Source: Fimenecus sp045545735
GTDB lineage: Bacteria; Bacillota; Clostridia; Oscillospirales; Acutalibacteraceae
NCBI GenBank assembly: GCA_045545735.1
Contig: JAZQBM010000010.1
Location: 1-64,000 of the forward strand
Direction of reading: 5' to 3'
DNA: 64,000 bases
The position numbers and the translations under genes are program-made. Every line of letters begins with the position of its first letter. The stretch's first letter is position 1. Below, one piece after another: positions 41,099 through 54,997 of the stretch. The notes beneath the pieces were generated by a model. It had not been told where the DNA came from and searched no databases. It saw only the letters and a list, made by a program, of their open reading frames with translations.

Positions 41099-44000
41099 TT
41101 ATGCTTCAGCACCAACTACATCAGCAATTGATTTATTAAGTTCAACCTCTGAGTAGCACTTCATACCAGTACCTGATGGAAGAAGTTTACCGATAATAAC
41201 ATTCTCTTTAAGTCCCATAAGTGGGTCAACCTTACCCTTGATAGCTGCATCAGTAAGAACTCTTGTTGTTTCCTGGAATGATGCTGCTGACAAGAACGAG
41301 TCAGTTGCAAGAGATGCTTTTGTAATACCGAGAAGCACCGGTGTGCAAGTTGCAGGAACAAATGCTTCGCCTGTTTCTTCAGCGTGAAGACGAGCTTTTT
41401 CATTTGCTTGTGCAAATTCACGCTTATCTGTTGTAGCACCCGGAAGAAGGTCTGTTGTACCTGCATCAGCAACCTTAAGTTTTCTCATCATCTGACGAAC
41501 GATAACTTCGATATGCTTATCGTTGATATCAACACCCTGCATACGATATGTTCTCTGAACTTCTTTGATAAGGTAATCGTGAACAGCGTCAACGCCGTTG
41601 ATTGCAAGAATATCATGTGGATTTGGAGAACCGTCTGTAAGGGCTGTACCCTTCTTAACGAAGATTGGGTTGCCGTTTTCATCAGTTTCTGAGTTGAATC
41701 TCTTATGGAAACCATAAGGAATCATATATGCACGCTCATCACCGTTTTCGTGGTCAGTAATAACGATATGCTCGTTACCCTTGATTTCACGGAATGAAAG
41801 AACACCGTCGATTTCTGAAAGAATTGCAAGTGTCTTTGGTTTTCTTGCTTCAAACAATTCTTCAACACGAGGAAGACCCTGTGTAATATCTTGGCTTGAA
41901 GCAACACCACCAGTATGGAAAGTTCTCATTGTCAACTGAGTACCAGGTTCACCGATTGACTGAGCAGCGATAATACCAACTGCTTCACCAACTGTTACAG
42001 GGTCGCCTGTTGCAAGGTTAGCACCATAGCACTTGATACATACGCCGTGTTCAGAGTTACAAGTAAGAAGTGAACGGATTTTAATTCTACGGTCTGCAGG
42101 ATTTTCTCTTGCATTAACCATATCAGCAACAACCTGAGCTTTTTCTTCTGTAATCATTTCATCCTTAGATGCTACAAGATTACCGTCAGTATCATAGAAG
42201 TCTTCAAGAAGGAAACGACCTGTAAGACGTTCGCTGAGTTTTTCAATCATTTCCTTGCCTTCGGTAATGTCGTAAACCTCAATACCGTCATGGCAATGGC
42301 AATCTTCTTCACGGATGATAACATCCTGTGAAACGTCAACAAGACGACGTGTAAGGTAACCTGAGTCAGCAGTACGAAGAGCTGTATCGGCAAGACCTTT
42401 ACGAGCACCACGAGAAGAAATGAAGTATTCGAGAACGTTAAGACCTTCACGGTAGTTAGCACGAATTGGAACTTCGATTGTTTTACCAGCAGTATTGGCA
42501 ATAAGACCACGCATACCTGCAAGCTGACGAAGCTGAGCCTTAGAACCACGAGCACCTGAGTCAACCATCATATAGATTGGGTTTGTTTCACCAAGTCCTT
42601 CAAGAATACCTGAAGAAACTGCATTTGTTGTTTCTTCCCAAACCTTGATAACCGCTCTTGAACGTTCTTCTGAACTGTAAAGACCCATATTGTAGTAGCC
42701 ATTGATAACGTCAACCTGTGATTCAGCATCAGCAAGCAAGTCTTTCTTAATTTCAGGAATCTTTGCGTCACAAACAGCAACTGTAATACCGCTCTTTGTT
42801 GAATATTTAAGACCCTGAGCCTTAATTTTATCAAGCATTTCAGCAGCAATTGTTACGCCGTGAACCTTAATACATTTATCAATGATTTTTCCAAGACCGC
42901 CTTTTTTAACAAGGAAGTCAATTTCAAGTTTAAATGCGTTTTCAGGGTCGGTTCTGTCAACAAATCCTAAATCCTGAGGAATTGGATTATTGAAAATCAC
43001 ACGACCAAGAGTTGTAGGAACAAGTTTTGTTACCATTTCACCGTTAACTTCTTTAGTCATACGGATTTTAATCTGTGAATGAAGTGTAATGTCGCCTTCA
43101 TCATAAGCCATTGTAGCTTCATCAATATCACGGAATACCTTACCTTCGCCCGGTTCACCATCTTTAACCATTGTAAGATAGTATGAGCCAAGAATCATAT
43201 CCTGTGTAGGAACTGCAACAGGTTTACCGTCTGATGGTTTAAGAAGGTTGTTAGCAGCAAGCATAAGAAGTCTTGCTTCTGCCTGAGCCTCTGCTGAAAG
43301 TGGTACGTGAACAGCCATCTGGTCACCGTCGAAGTCAGCGTTGAAAGCTGTACATACGAGTGGGTGAAGTTTGATTGCTCGACCTTCAACAAGAACAGGT
43401 TCGAATGCCTGAATACCAAGTCTATGAAGAGTAGGAGCACGGTTAAGCATAACAGGGTGGTCTTTGATTACTTTTTCAAGTGCATCCCAAACTTCTGTCT
43501 TTGCACGCTCTACCATCTTCTTAGCAGACTTCATATTGCTTGAAAGTCCGTTTTCAACAAGGTTTTTCATAACGAATGGCTTAAAGAGTTCAAGTGCCAT
43601 TTCCTTTGGAAGACCGCACTGGTAAAGTTTGAGTTCAGGACCAACAACGATAACTGAACGACCTGAGTAGTCAACACGCTTACCAAGAAGGTTCTGACGG
43701 AAACGTCCCTGCTTACCTTTAAGCATATCTGAAAGAGATTTGAGTGCTCTGTTGTTAGGACCTGTAACAGGTCTGCCGCGACGACCGTTATCAATAAGTG
43801 CGTCAACAGCTTCCTGAAGCATTCTCTTTTCGTTACGAACAATAATTTCTGGAGCATTAAGCTCTAAAAGTCTCTTAAGACGGTTATTTCTGTTGATAAC
43901 ACGTCTGTAAAGGTCATTCAAGTCTGATGTAGCAAAACGGCCACCGTCAAGCTGAACCATAGGACGAATATCAGGTGGAATAACAGGAATTACATCCATA

Positions 44001-44677
44001 ATCATCCATTCAGGACGGTTACCTGACTGCTTAAATGCTTCAGCAACTTCAAGACGTTTTAAAATTCTTGTCTTTTTCTGTCCTGTAGCGTCGCTAAGTT
44101 CTTCACGAAGCTGTTTGCAAAGTTCTTCAACGTCAACTTCACAAAGAAGTTCCTTGATAGCCTCAGCACCCATACCTGCTTTGAACTCGTCATCATACTT
44201 TTCAACCATATCCATATACTCTTTTTCGTTGAGTATCTGGAGTTTTGTAAGTTCTGTGTCGCCTGGGTCAATAACTATATACTTTGCAAAGTAAAGTACT
44301 TTTTCAAGGTCACGTGGAGAAATATCAAGAATAAGTCCCATTCTTGAAGGAATACCCTTGAAGTACCAGATGTGAGAAACAGGAGCAACAAGTTCAATGT
44401 GTCCCATTCTTTCACGACGAACTTCTTTTCTTGTAACCTCGACGCCGCAGCGTTCACAAACCTTACCTTTATAACGAATTTTCTTATACTTACCACAATG
44501 ACATTCAAGGTCTTTCTGTGGTCCGAAAATTCTTTCACAGTACAAACCGTCCTTTTCGGGCTTGAGTGTACGGTAATTTATTGTTTCGGGCTTTTTAACC
44601 TCGCCATATGACCATTCTCTAATCTGGTCGGGAGAGGCAAGACCGATTTTTATTGCTTCAAATGGTTTCTTTTCCAT
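41099..44677 (-). CDS. rpoC: DNA-directed RNA polymerase subunit beta'
   Basis: A 1192-residue catalytic subunit. The N-terminal zinc finger CHCGKYKKIRYKGKVCERCG is near residue 60, the active-site magnesium motif NADFDGDQ near 450, and the second zinc cluster CNSEHGVCIKCYG near 890. The bridge and trigger regions are intact. It follows rpoB by 47 nt and ends at a terminator; the str operon restarts downstream from its own promoter. Confidence 0.98.
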   Translation of the reverse strand: MEKKPFEAIKIGLASPDQIREWSYGEVKKPETINYRTLKPEKDGLYCERIFGPQKDLECHCGKYKKIRYKGKVCERCGVEVTRKEVRRERMGHIELVAPVSHIWYFKGIPSRMGLILDISPRDLEKVLYFAKYIVIDPGDTELTKLQILNEKEYMDMVEKYDDEFKAGMGAEAIKELLCEVDVEELCKQLREELSDATGQKKTRILKRLEVAEAFKQSGNRPEWMIMDVIPVIPPDIRPMVQLDGGRFATSDLNDLYRRVINRNNRLKRLLELNAPEIIVRNEKRMLQEAVDALIDNGRRGRPVTGPNNRALKSLSDMLKGKQGRFRQNLLGKRVDYSGRSVIVVGPELKLYQCGLPKEMALELFKPFVMKNLVENGLSSNMKSAKKMVERAKTEVWDALEKVIKDHPVMLNRAPTLHRLGIQAFEPVLVEGRAIKLHPLVCTAFNADFDGDQMAVHVPLSAEAQAEARLLMLAANNLLKPSDGKPVAVPTQDMILGSYYLTMVKDGEPGEGKVFRDIDEATMAYDEGDITLHSQIKIRMTKEVNGEMVTKLVPTTLGRVIFNNPIPQDLGFVDRTDPENAFKLEIDFLVKKGGLGKIIDKCIKVHGVTIAAEMLDKIKAQGLKYSTKSGITVAVCDAKIPEIKKDLLADAESQVDVINGYYNMGLYSSEERSRAVIKVWEETTNAVSSGILEGLGETNPIYMMVDSGARGSKAQLRQLAGMRGLIANTAGKTIEVPIRANYREGLNVLEYFISSRGARKGLADTALRTADSGYLTRRLVDVSQDVIIREEDCHCHDGIEVYDITEGKEMIEKLSERLTGRFLLEDFYDTDGNLVASKDEMITEEKAQVVADMVNARENPADRRIKIRSLLTCNSEHGVCIKCYGANLATGDPVTVGEAVGIIAAQSIGEPGTQLTMRTFHTGGVASSQDITQGLPRVEELFEARKPKTLAILSEIDGVLSFREIKGNEHIVITDHENGDERAYMIPYGFHKRFNSETDENGNPIFVKKGTALTDGSPNPHDILAINGVDAVHDYLIKEVQRTYRMQGVDINDKHIEVIVRQMMRKLKVADAGTTDLLPGATTDKREFAQANEKARLHAEETGEAFVPATCTPVLLGITKASLATDSFLSAASFQETTRVLTDAAIKGKVDPLMGLKENVIIGKLLPSGTGMKCYSEVELNKSIADVVGAEA

Positions 44678-44724
44678 TAATTATAGCCCTTCTTCCTTTA
44701 TCTATATGAAATAGGTGTAGTCAA

Positions 44725-48465
<3,741 letters not shown>

Positions 48466-48651
48466 AGGGCTTAATCACTCTCCGTTCGTTTTTTTATTCC
48501 TGAGCCTTACATCTATATACATAGTATATAAGGCGTGGAGATTACTAAATTTTACTGTGAGTTACACTTGCTTTTTAAGGTAAATTATGGTACACTTTGT
48601 GTTGCACAAAATACGCCAGCGTATATAACTCCACTATAATAGCAATTTAAT

Positions 48652-48680
48652 ATTATATACTTGTCAAGTCAAGATGTCAA
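48652..48680 (-). promoter_or_regulatory. Promoter of rpoBC
   Basis: Consensus TTGACA (48675-48680), 17-nt spacer and TATAAT (48652-48657), about 190 nt upstream of the rpoB start. The long leader between them has no recognised riboswitch or ribosomal-protein site. Confidence 0.82.
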
Positions 48681-48739
48681 TACTTAATTTGGGAAAATTT
48701 GCAAACAAATTTTGAACATTATTTTAAAGGATGTTTTTA

Positions 48740-49924
48740 ATGGAAACTTATAAAAATCTTACAGCATCTGCAAAGGCAGTTGTAATTTTCAAAAACATAT
48801 TAATTGATAAAGGAATATCTGCTCTTATCAGATTATTGGAATGTGACACCAATAATGAAAATGCGTTTTTAGAGTTTTACTCCGATTTTGTTTCTGCACT
48901 TTATGAAAAGACAGACGATTTGTGCGAATACATAAATGAGCTTTTACAAGATGATGAAAATATATATGTAAAGCAATCTGCAAAAGGCGAAGTATCCCCT
49001 CTTGTTCAAAATGCAGTAGAAAATGAACTCTTGTTTTTTGAAGAACTTTCAAAAGTAAAATGTGATGAATTGAAATCTATATATAATAGTATAGCGTTAC
49101 CCCAATGGAAAAACGGTAATATTTCAGTCAAAGACGAATACAATAAAAAGATTTCCGCAATCAAGACAACAGGCTACGGAATTTATGCCACACACAGAAT
49201 GTTTTTATATAAGGACGAGAAGATTATTCCCGTTAAATACCCTGACCCACAACGTCTTTCACAGATGAGTGGCTACGAAATGGAAAGACAAAAAGTAATT
49301 GACAACACCTTGGCATTACTTCAAGGCAAACCTTGTAACAACGTACTCCTTTACGGTGACGCAGGTAGTGGCAAAAGCAGTACAATAAAAGCAATTGTAA
49401 ATGAATACTGGGAAATGGGACTTCGTCTTATTGAAATCAAGAAAAATCAGTTGTACTCGTTACCTGATGTTATTGAGCAGTTGGCAGACAATCCACTGAA
49501 ATTCATTATTTTCATTGACGATTTAAGTTTTTCAACCAACGATAATGATTTTGGTGCGTTAAAAGCAATTTTAGAGGGTGGCGTTGCAGGAAAAACCGAA
49601 AATCTTGTAATTTACGCTACAAGTAACAGAAGAAACCTTGTAAAAGAGAACTTTTCTGACCGTAACGGCGATGATATACATCTTCAAGACACAATTCAAG
49701 AAGTTATGAGCCTTTCTGCTCGCTTTGGTCTTAAAATTACATTCTCAAAACCTGATAAAGATTTATATTTATCTATTGTGGAAAATCTTTCTATGCAGTA
49801 TAATATAAGTATTGACAAGAATGAGTTGTTTTTATCGGCTGAGGCATTTGCACTTCGTAATGGTGGCAGAAGTCCGAGAACGGCAAAACAATTCATTGAA
49901 TATTTAGCATCAAAAAGCGAATAA
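48740..49924 (+). CDS. DUF815 family AAA+ ATPase
   Basis: A 394-residue cytoplasmic ATPase. An alpha-helical N-terminal domain (about 1-150) precedes the AAA+ core with Walker A LLYGDAGSGKSS (about 205), Walker B KFIIFIDDLSFS (about 252) and sensor NLVIYATSNRRNL. The order and spacing match the DUF815 family, whose cellular job is unknown. An ATG at 48731 is in frame, but AAAGG abuts it, so METYKN at 48740 is chosen. It precedes lacZ by 18 nt, so the two are probably cotranscribed, which looks accidental in function. Confidence 0.88.
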   Translation: METYKNLTASAKAVVIFKNILIDKGISALIRLLECDTNNENAFLEFYSDFVSALYEKTDDLCEYINELLQDDENIYVKQSAKGEVSPLVQNAVENELLFFEELSKVKCDELKSIYNSIALPQWKNGNISVKDEYNKKISAIKTTGYGIYATHRMFLYKDEKIIPVKYPDPQRLSQMSGYEMERQKVIDNTLALLQGKPCNNVLLYGDAGSGKSSTIKAIVNEYWEMGLRLIEIKKNQLYSLPDVIEQLADNPLKFIIFIDDLSFSTNDNDFGALKAILEGGVAGKTENLVIYATSNRRNLVKENFSDRNGDDIHLQDTIQEVMSLSARFGLKITFSKPDKDLYLSIVENLSMQYNISIDKNELFLSAEAFALRNGGRSPRTAKQFIEYLASKSE

Positions 49925-49942
49925 CCTTGTTGGAGGTAAAAT

Positions 49943-52900
49943 ATGAGAAATTATAAGTATGATTGGGAAAACCCCGCAATTTTCAAAAGAAATAAGGAAG
50001 ACGGTCACGTTATTGCTTTTTCTTATGACAATGAAAATGACGCCTTGAACCGTGTTGAGCCAAGTTCAAAAATGACTCTTAACGGCACTTGGAAATTCCA
50101 TTGGCAGAGAGGATTAAACGACTGTCCTACCGATTTTTATAAGGACAGTTTTGATGCGTCTTTTTGGCGTGACATTACAGTTCCGTCAGTTTGGCAGATA
50201 GGTCAGAATACTGAAAGTTATCCTTACTATTATGCAAGTACATTTTGCCGTGCTATAAGCCGTAGTAAGAATAAGATTCCGTCAATTGACCACACAATGC
50301 AGGAAATCGGTATTTACGTTCGTGATTTCGATATGCCAGAACACTTTGACGGTCAAGAAATCTTCTTGCATTTCGGTGCGGCAAAATCTGCTATCGAAGT
50401 ATATCTTAACGGCGAGTTTGTTGGTTATTCACAAGGTTCAATGACACCTCACGAATTTGACATTACAAAATTTGCTCGCAAAGGCTCAAACAGAGTTGCT
50501 GTTAAAGTTTACCGTTTCTCTGACGGTGCATACCTTGAAAATCAAGATATGTGGCTTCTTTGCGGTCTTTACAGAGAAGTTTATGTTTTTGCAGAACCTA
50601 AAAAATGCATTCGCGACTTCTTTATTACAACTGACCTTGATAAAGAATACAAAGACAGTAACACAAGTCTTGAAATTAAAGTTAATGATTATGCAGGTAG
50701 TGGCTCTGCAACAGTTAAAGCTGAAATTATTGACGGTGACGAGCGAATTACATTAGGCGAGGCTGAATTTGACGGCTCTGCAACACTTAATTTCAACAAA
50801 CTTATTGAAAATCCAAAGAAATGGTCTGCTGAAACTCCATATCTTTATAAATTACTTATCAGTATTACTGCTGACGGCAAGACAACTTACAAGTGCATCC
50901 GTTTTGGTTTCAAGAAAGTTGAAATTATCGGCGAAAAATTCCTTTTCAACGGAAAACCTTTACTTCTTCGTGGTGTTAACCGTCACGACTTTGACCCTGA
51001 CAATGGTTGGGCAGTACCAAAAGAAAGATACCATCAGGATTTGAACTTTATGAAGAATGCGAATATTAACTCTATTCGTACTTCTCACTACCCTGATGAC
51101 CCATATTTCTATGACCTTTGTGACGAATACGGTTTCTATGTTATGGACGAATGTGACCTTGAAACTCATGGTGTTCGTCGTAAAGGTGTTCCGGGTAGCA
51201 ATCCAATGTGGACTGACGCAGTTGTTGACAGAATGGAAAGAATGGTACTTCGCGACCGTAACCACGCTTGCGTATTTATGTGGTCACTCGGTAACGAGGC
51301 TGGCGACGGCGACAACTTTATGGAAATGAAGAAAGCCGCCCTTAAACTTGACAACACTCGTCAATTCCATTACGAAGGCGACTTTAATTTTACAAAGAGT
51401 GACGTTATTTCAAGAATGTATCCTGTTGAGGCTACAATGAAAAAGCTTTGCAATAAAGAGCCTATTGAAATTACTCTTTATGACAATATTGCAAATGCAC
51501 TTGCTGCTGACTCAAAACCAATCAAGAAAGAAGATTACTGCAGACCTGTTCTTCTTTGTGAATATGCTCATGCTATGGAAAACAGCCTTGGTAACTTCCA
51601 AGAATATATGGACGACTTTGAGGCACACGACCATATGTGTGGCGGTTATATCTGGGACTTTGTTGACCAAGCAATCCGTAGAAAAACTCCGGAAGGCGAC
51701 CAATGGCTTTACGGTACTGACTTTGAGAAATACGAGCCGGGCAGATATACACATCTTCCAAACACAACTGCTATGACAGGCTCAAATACATATTTCAACG
51801 CTAATGGTATTATCACAGCAGACCGCAAACCTCACCCATCATATTTTGAGGTTAAGAAAGTTTACTGTGAAATCAAAGTTAAAGAAAAAGACCTTAACAA
51901 AGGTGAATTTACTCTTATCAACAAAAAACTCTTTACTGACCTTGCAGATTTTGAATTCAAGTGGAGTTTGCAAGCAGAAGGCGTTGAAGTGCAGAGTGGT
52001 GTTGTTGATATTAACTGCGGTCCACAGTCACAGGCAGATTTTACAATTCCTTATGACCTTACTACATTACCTGAAAAAGAGTGCGTTCTTATTGTTTCAT
52101 TCCTTAACAAAGAGGCACATCCTTGGTGTGAGGCTGGCTATGAGCAAGGCTTTGACCAGTTTGTTGTTAAATCAGTTAAGGCAGAAGAAAAGAAATATGA
52201 TGGTAATGTAACATTTGTTAAGAATGGCTCAGTAGTTACTGCTAAGGGTGAAGGCTTTGCAGTAACAATCAACGGTGGTAAGATTACCTCACTTAAATAT
52301 AACGACAAAGAGTATTTAAAAGCACCTGTAACACCTAACTATTTTAGAGCAGTTACTGACAACGACCTTTCAAATCTTAACTTTGTACCGTTCACAATTC
52401 CGTTCCACCCATACTTTAATTGGCAGAGAGCAACAAACGGTGCAAAGGGTACAGTTAAATCTGCAAGCAAGAATGCACTTGGTCAGTTGGTAATCAATAT
52501 TGATTGGAACGTTCAGTTCTTCTCAGGTGTTACATCTGCAATTGTTGTAAATCCTGACGGAAGTCTTGAAATTACTCATACAGGTACACCTAAGATGTTC
52601 AATCTTCTTCGTTTCGGTACAAAGATGGGACTTCTTCGTGAATTCGACCAAGTTAAATGGTATGGTCGTGGCCCACAAGAAACATACTTTGACAGAAAAA
52701 CAGGCGGTAAGATTACACTCCACGAAAAGAGTGTTGCAGACCTTGAGCATCACTATATGAGACCTCAAGAAAACGGCAACCGTACAGATGTAAGATGGGT
52801 TGAAATCAGAAATAAAGAAAACCTTGGTCTTCGTTTTGAGGCTATGGGCGAAACACCAATTTGCTTTAGTGCATGGCATTATACACAAGACCAGTTGCAA

Positions 52901-53074
52901 CTTGCAAAGCATATTCACGAGTTACCACATTATGATATTACAACATTCAATGTTGACTTAAATCAAATTGGTGTTGGTGGCGATATGCCGGGCGACGCAC
53001 AGGTTCGTGAAAAGTATCAGTTGAAACCAAATAAGGTTTATACTTATACTTTTAGAATTTCACCAATCAAATAA
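49943..53074 (+). CDS. lacZ: Beta-galactosidase, glycoside hydrolase family 2 (LacZ type)
   Basis: A 1043-residue intracellular enzyme (no signal peptide) that hydrolyses lactose and related beta-galactosides. A sugar-binding jelly-roll domain (about 40-220) and immunoglobulin-like domains lead to the TIM barrel with the acid/base Glu in MWSLGNEAGDGDN (about 451) and the nucleophile Glu in LLCEYAHAMENSLGN (about 540). A C-terminal beta-sandwich (about 760-1043) follows, containing KWYGRGPQETY. The length fits the E. coli LacZ branch. Ribosome site GGAGGTAAA. Confidence 0.97.
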   Translation: MRNYKYDWENPAIFKRNKEDGHVIAFSYDNENDALNRVEPSSKMTLNGTWKFHWQRGLNDCPTDFYKDSFDASFWRDITVPSVWQIGQNTESYPYYYASTFCRAISRSKNKIPSIDHTMQEIGIYVRDFDMPEHFDGQEIFLHFGAAKSAIEVYLNGEFVGYSQGSMTPHEFDITKFARKGSNRVAVKVYRFSDGAYLENQDMWLLCGLYREVYVFAEPKKCIRDFFITTDLDKEYKDSNTSLEIKVNDYAGSGSATVKAEIIDGDERITLGEAEFDGSATLNFNKLIENPKKWSAETPYLYKLLISITADGKTTYKCIRFGFKKVEIIGEKFLFNGKPLLLRGVNRHDFDPDNGWAVPKERYHQDLNFMKNANINSIRTSHYPDDPYFYDLCDEYGFYVMDECDLETHGVRRKGVPGSNPMWTDAVVDRMERMVLRDRNHACVFMWSLGNEAGDGDNFMEMKKAALKLDNTRQFHYEGDFNFTKSDVISRMYPVEATMKKLCNKEPIEITLYDNIANALAADSKPIKKEDYCRPVLLCEYAHAMENSLGNFQEYMDDFEAHDHMCGGYIWDFVDQAIRRKTPEGDQWLYGTDFEKYEPGRYTHLPNTTAMTGSNTYFNANGIITADRKPHPSYFEVKKVYCEIKVKEKDLNKGEFTLINKKLFTDLADFEFKWSLQAEGVEVQSGVVDINCGPQSQADFTIPYDLTTLPEKECVLIVSFLNKEAHPWCEAGYEQGFDQFVVKSVKAEEKKYDGNVTFVKNGSVVTAKGEGFAVTINGGKITSLKYNDKEYLKAPVTPNYFRAVTDNDLSNLNFVPFTIPFHPYFNWQRATNGAKGTVKSASKNALGQLVINIDWNVQFFSGVTSAIVVNPDGSLEITHTGTPKMFNLLRFGTKMGLLREFDQVKWYGRGPQETYFDRKTGGKITLHEKSVADLEHHYMRPQENGNRTDVRWVEIRNKENLGLRFEAMGETPICFSAWHYTQDQLQLAKHIHELPHYDITTFNVDLNQIGVGGDMPGDAQVREKYQLKPNKVYTYTFRISPIK

Positions 53075-53092
53075 ATTAAGTGCAAAATGATA

Positions 53093-53123
53093 AAACGGAC
53101 AGATTAAAAAAATCTGTCCGTTT
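53093..53123 (+). terminator. Intrinsic terminator of lacZ
   Basis: AAAACGGACAGATT and AATCTGTCCGTTTT flank a short A loop, followed by TG and TTTT. Confidence 0.92.
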
Positions 53124-53165
53124 TTGTTTTATAGATGTATTTATTTTATATCTAAAAAATGAATT

Positions 53166-53200
53166 ATTTTTTTGCAAGACAATCTTACAGAGGTGCTTTA
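53166..53200 (+). repeat. Partial structured element (5' half), beside copy D
   Basis: TTTTTTTGCAAGACAATCTT then ACAGAGGTG matches the first 35 or so positions of the family and breaks off where complete copy D starts. Confidence 0.65.
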
Positions 53201-53301
53201 TTTTTGAGCAGATTTTTCGCAAGACAATGTGTCAAAGGCGAAGCTGTATAAAAATACCGCGAGCCGAATGACACGCGGTATTGTGGAAAATATGCCAAAA
53301 A
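53201..53301 (+). repeat. Dispersed ~100-nt structured element, copy D
   Basis: The ends TTTTTGAGCAGATTTTTCGC and GGAAAATATGCCAAAAA pair over about 20 positions with one bulge and one mismatch. The inner helix is GTGTCA (53229-53234) with TGACAC (53269-53274), perfect, and ATACCGCG/CGCGGTAT is a further strong stem. The copy ends 3 nt before the ridA stop codon. Confidence 0.8.
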
Positions 53302-53304
53302 GAA

Positions 53305-53682
53305 TCATTTTTTCACTGCTATTGTTTCCACTTCAACAAGTACATCCTTTGGAAGTTGTTTTGCTGCTACACATGAGCGTGCAGGTTTGCTTGTAAAGTA
53401 TTCTGCATAAATTGCGTTGAATGCTGCGAAGTCTTCCATATTTTTAAGGAAGCAAGTTGTTTTTACAACATTTCCTAAATCACTACCTGATGCCTCGAGA
53501 AGATTTTTAATGTTTTCGCAAACTTGTTTTGTTTGTCCCTCAATTGTTGTTGCTTCAACTTCGCTAGTTGCAGGGTTAATTGCAATTTGTCCTGATGTAA
53601 AAACAAAATCCCCCACTACTTTTGCCTGTGAATATGGTCCAATTGCAGCAGGTGCTTTATCTGTACTGATTGTTTTAATCAT
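53305..53682 (-). CDS. ridA: RidA family enamine/imine deaminase
   Basis: A 125-residue YjgF/UK114 protein, normally a trimer, that hydrolyses reactive 2-aminoacrylate and related enamines. The key arginine lies in SKPARSCVAAKQLP (about 105) and the N-terminal APAAIGPYSQAK segment is typical. It follows the threonine dehydratase gene by 12 nt. IlvA-type enzymes release such enamines from Thr and Ser, so the pair makes biochemical sense. Confidence 0.96.
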   Translation of the reverse strand: MIKTISTDKAPAAIGPYSQAKVVGDFVFTSGQIAINPATSEVEATTIEGQTKQVCENIKNLLEASGSDLGNVVKTTCFLKNMEDFAAFNAIYAEYFTSKPARSCVAAKQLPKDVLVEVETIAVKK

Positions 53683-53694
53683 AATAATTACTCC

Positions 53695-54888
53695 TTATAC
53701 TAATTTGTAGCCTTGGCTTGTAAGCTCATTTCTAATCATTTCAATATGCTCAAAGTTTCTAGTTTCAAGCAAAATACGAAGATAGCAACCGTTGATTTCT
53801 GAATTTTCCGATGCTCTTTCGTGGTGGATTGAAATAACATTACCGCCCAAATCGGCAATAATATTTGAAACGCCTTTAAGCTGACCTGGTTTGTCAACAA
53901 GCTCGATTGTAAGTGAATATGTACGACCACTTGTAAGCAAACCACGTTTAATTACACGGGAAAGAATTGTAACGTCGATATTACCGCCTGAAACAAGGCA
54001 GACAACTTTTTTGCCTTTAACGTCGATTTTATTAAACATAACTGCTGCAACTGAAACTGCACCTGCACCCTCTGTAACCAACTTTTGTTGTTCAATAAGT
54101 GTAAGAATTGCAGTTGCGATTTCGTCGTCAGAAACAGTTACAACTTCGTCAACATATTTCTTTACATACTCAAATGTATTAGCACCCGGCTCTTTAACTG
54201 CGATACCGTCAGCAATAGTTGAAACATTGTCGAGACGCTCAATTTTATCGTCTTTAATTGAGTTATACATACTTGGTGCACCTTTTGCCTGAACACCATA
54301 AACCTTAACTTTAGGATTAAGTGCTTTAATTGCAAATGAAACACCGCTGATGAGTCCACCGCCACCGATTGGCACTACTACTGCATCAGCATCTGCAAGT
54401 TGGTCAAGAATTTCAAGACCGATTGTACCTTGACCTGCAATAACGTCGTCATCATCAAATGGATGAACGAATGTATAGCCTTTTTCATCTCTTAACTGTA
54501 ATGCTTTATTATAAGCATCATCATAAACACCTTCAACAAGGCAGATATCTGCACCGTAACTCTTTGTTGCTTCTACTTTAGAAATTGGTGCACCGTCGGG
54601 AAGACAGATAAGTGATTTAATGCCGTTTTTTGTAGCTGCTAAAGCTACGCCTTGTGCGTGGTTACCCGCTGAACAAGCAATAACGCCTTTTGCCTTGTCT
54701 TCTGCAGACAACTGACTGATTTTATAAGCCGCACCGCGAACTTTGAAAGAACCTGTCACCTGCAAGTTTTCTGTTTTAAGATAAACTTCACAGTCAGGAT
54801 TGATTTTTGGTGCATAAATCATATCTGTTTTGCGGATTATGTCCTTTAATACGAATGATGCGTGATAGATTTTATCAAGTGTTACCAT
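53695..54888 (-). CDS. ilvA: Threonine ammonia-lyase (threonine dehydratase) with C-terminal ACT domain
   Basis: A 397-residue PLP enzyme converting threonine to 2-oxobutanoate and ammonia. The PLP lysine is Lys49 in TGSFKVRGA, the substrate loop is CSAGNHAQG (about 92) and the phosphate-binding loop PIGGGGLISG (about 176). A single ACT domain (about 325-397, YSLTIELVDKPGQLKG) makes it the shorter ACT-bearing form, which may be catabolic (TdcB-like) or biosynthetic; allosteric control by Ile is therefore uncertain. A TTGCAA/TACAAT promoter is plausible upstream. Confidence 0.92.
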   Translation of the reverse strand: MVTLDKIYHASFVLKDIIRKTDMIYAPKINPDCEVYLKTENLQVTGSFKVRGAAYKISQLSAEDKAKGVIACSAGNHAQGVALAATKNGIKSLICLPDGAPISKVEATKSYGADICLVEGVYDDAYNKALQLRDEKGYTFVHPFDDDDVIAGQGTIGLEILDQLADADAVVVPIGGGGLISGVSFAIKALNPKVKVYGVQAKGAPSMYNSIKDDKIERLDNVSTIADGIAVKEPGANTFEYVKKYVDEVVTVSDDEIATAILTLIEQQKLVTEGAGAVSVAAVMFNKIDVKGKKVVCLVSGGNIDVTILSRVIKRGLLTSGRTYSLTIELVDKPGQLKGVSNIIADLGGNVISIHHERASENSEINGCYLRILLETRNFEHIEMIRNELTSQGYKLV

Positions 54889-54964
54889 AATATTACTTCT
54901 TTCTGGAAAAGATTAGAGTTATTGTAGCACACTAAAGTATTGAATTGCAATAGAAATTTACAAA

Positions 54965-54993
54965 AAAATACGGCGGGAGCAAGCCCCCGCTGT
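54965..54993 (-). terminator. Intrinsic terminator of the cytoplasmic phosphoesterase gene
   Basis: GCGGGGGCTTGCTCCCGC forms a GC-rich stem on the minus strand, followed by GTATTTTTTT. Confidence 0.85.
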
Positions 54994-54997
54994 GTTT

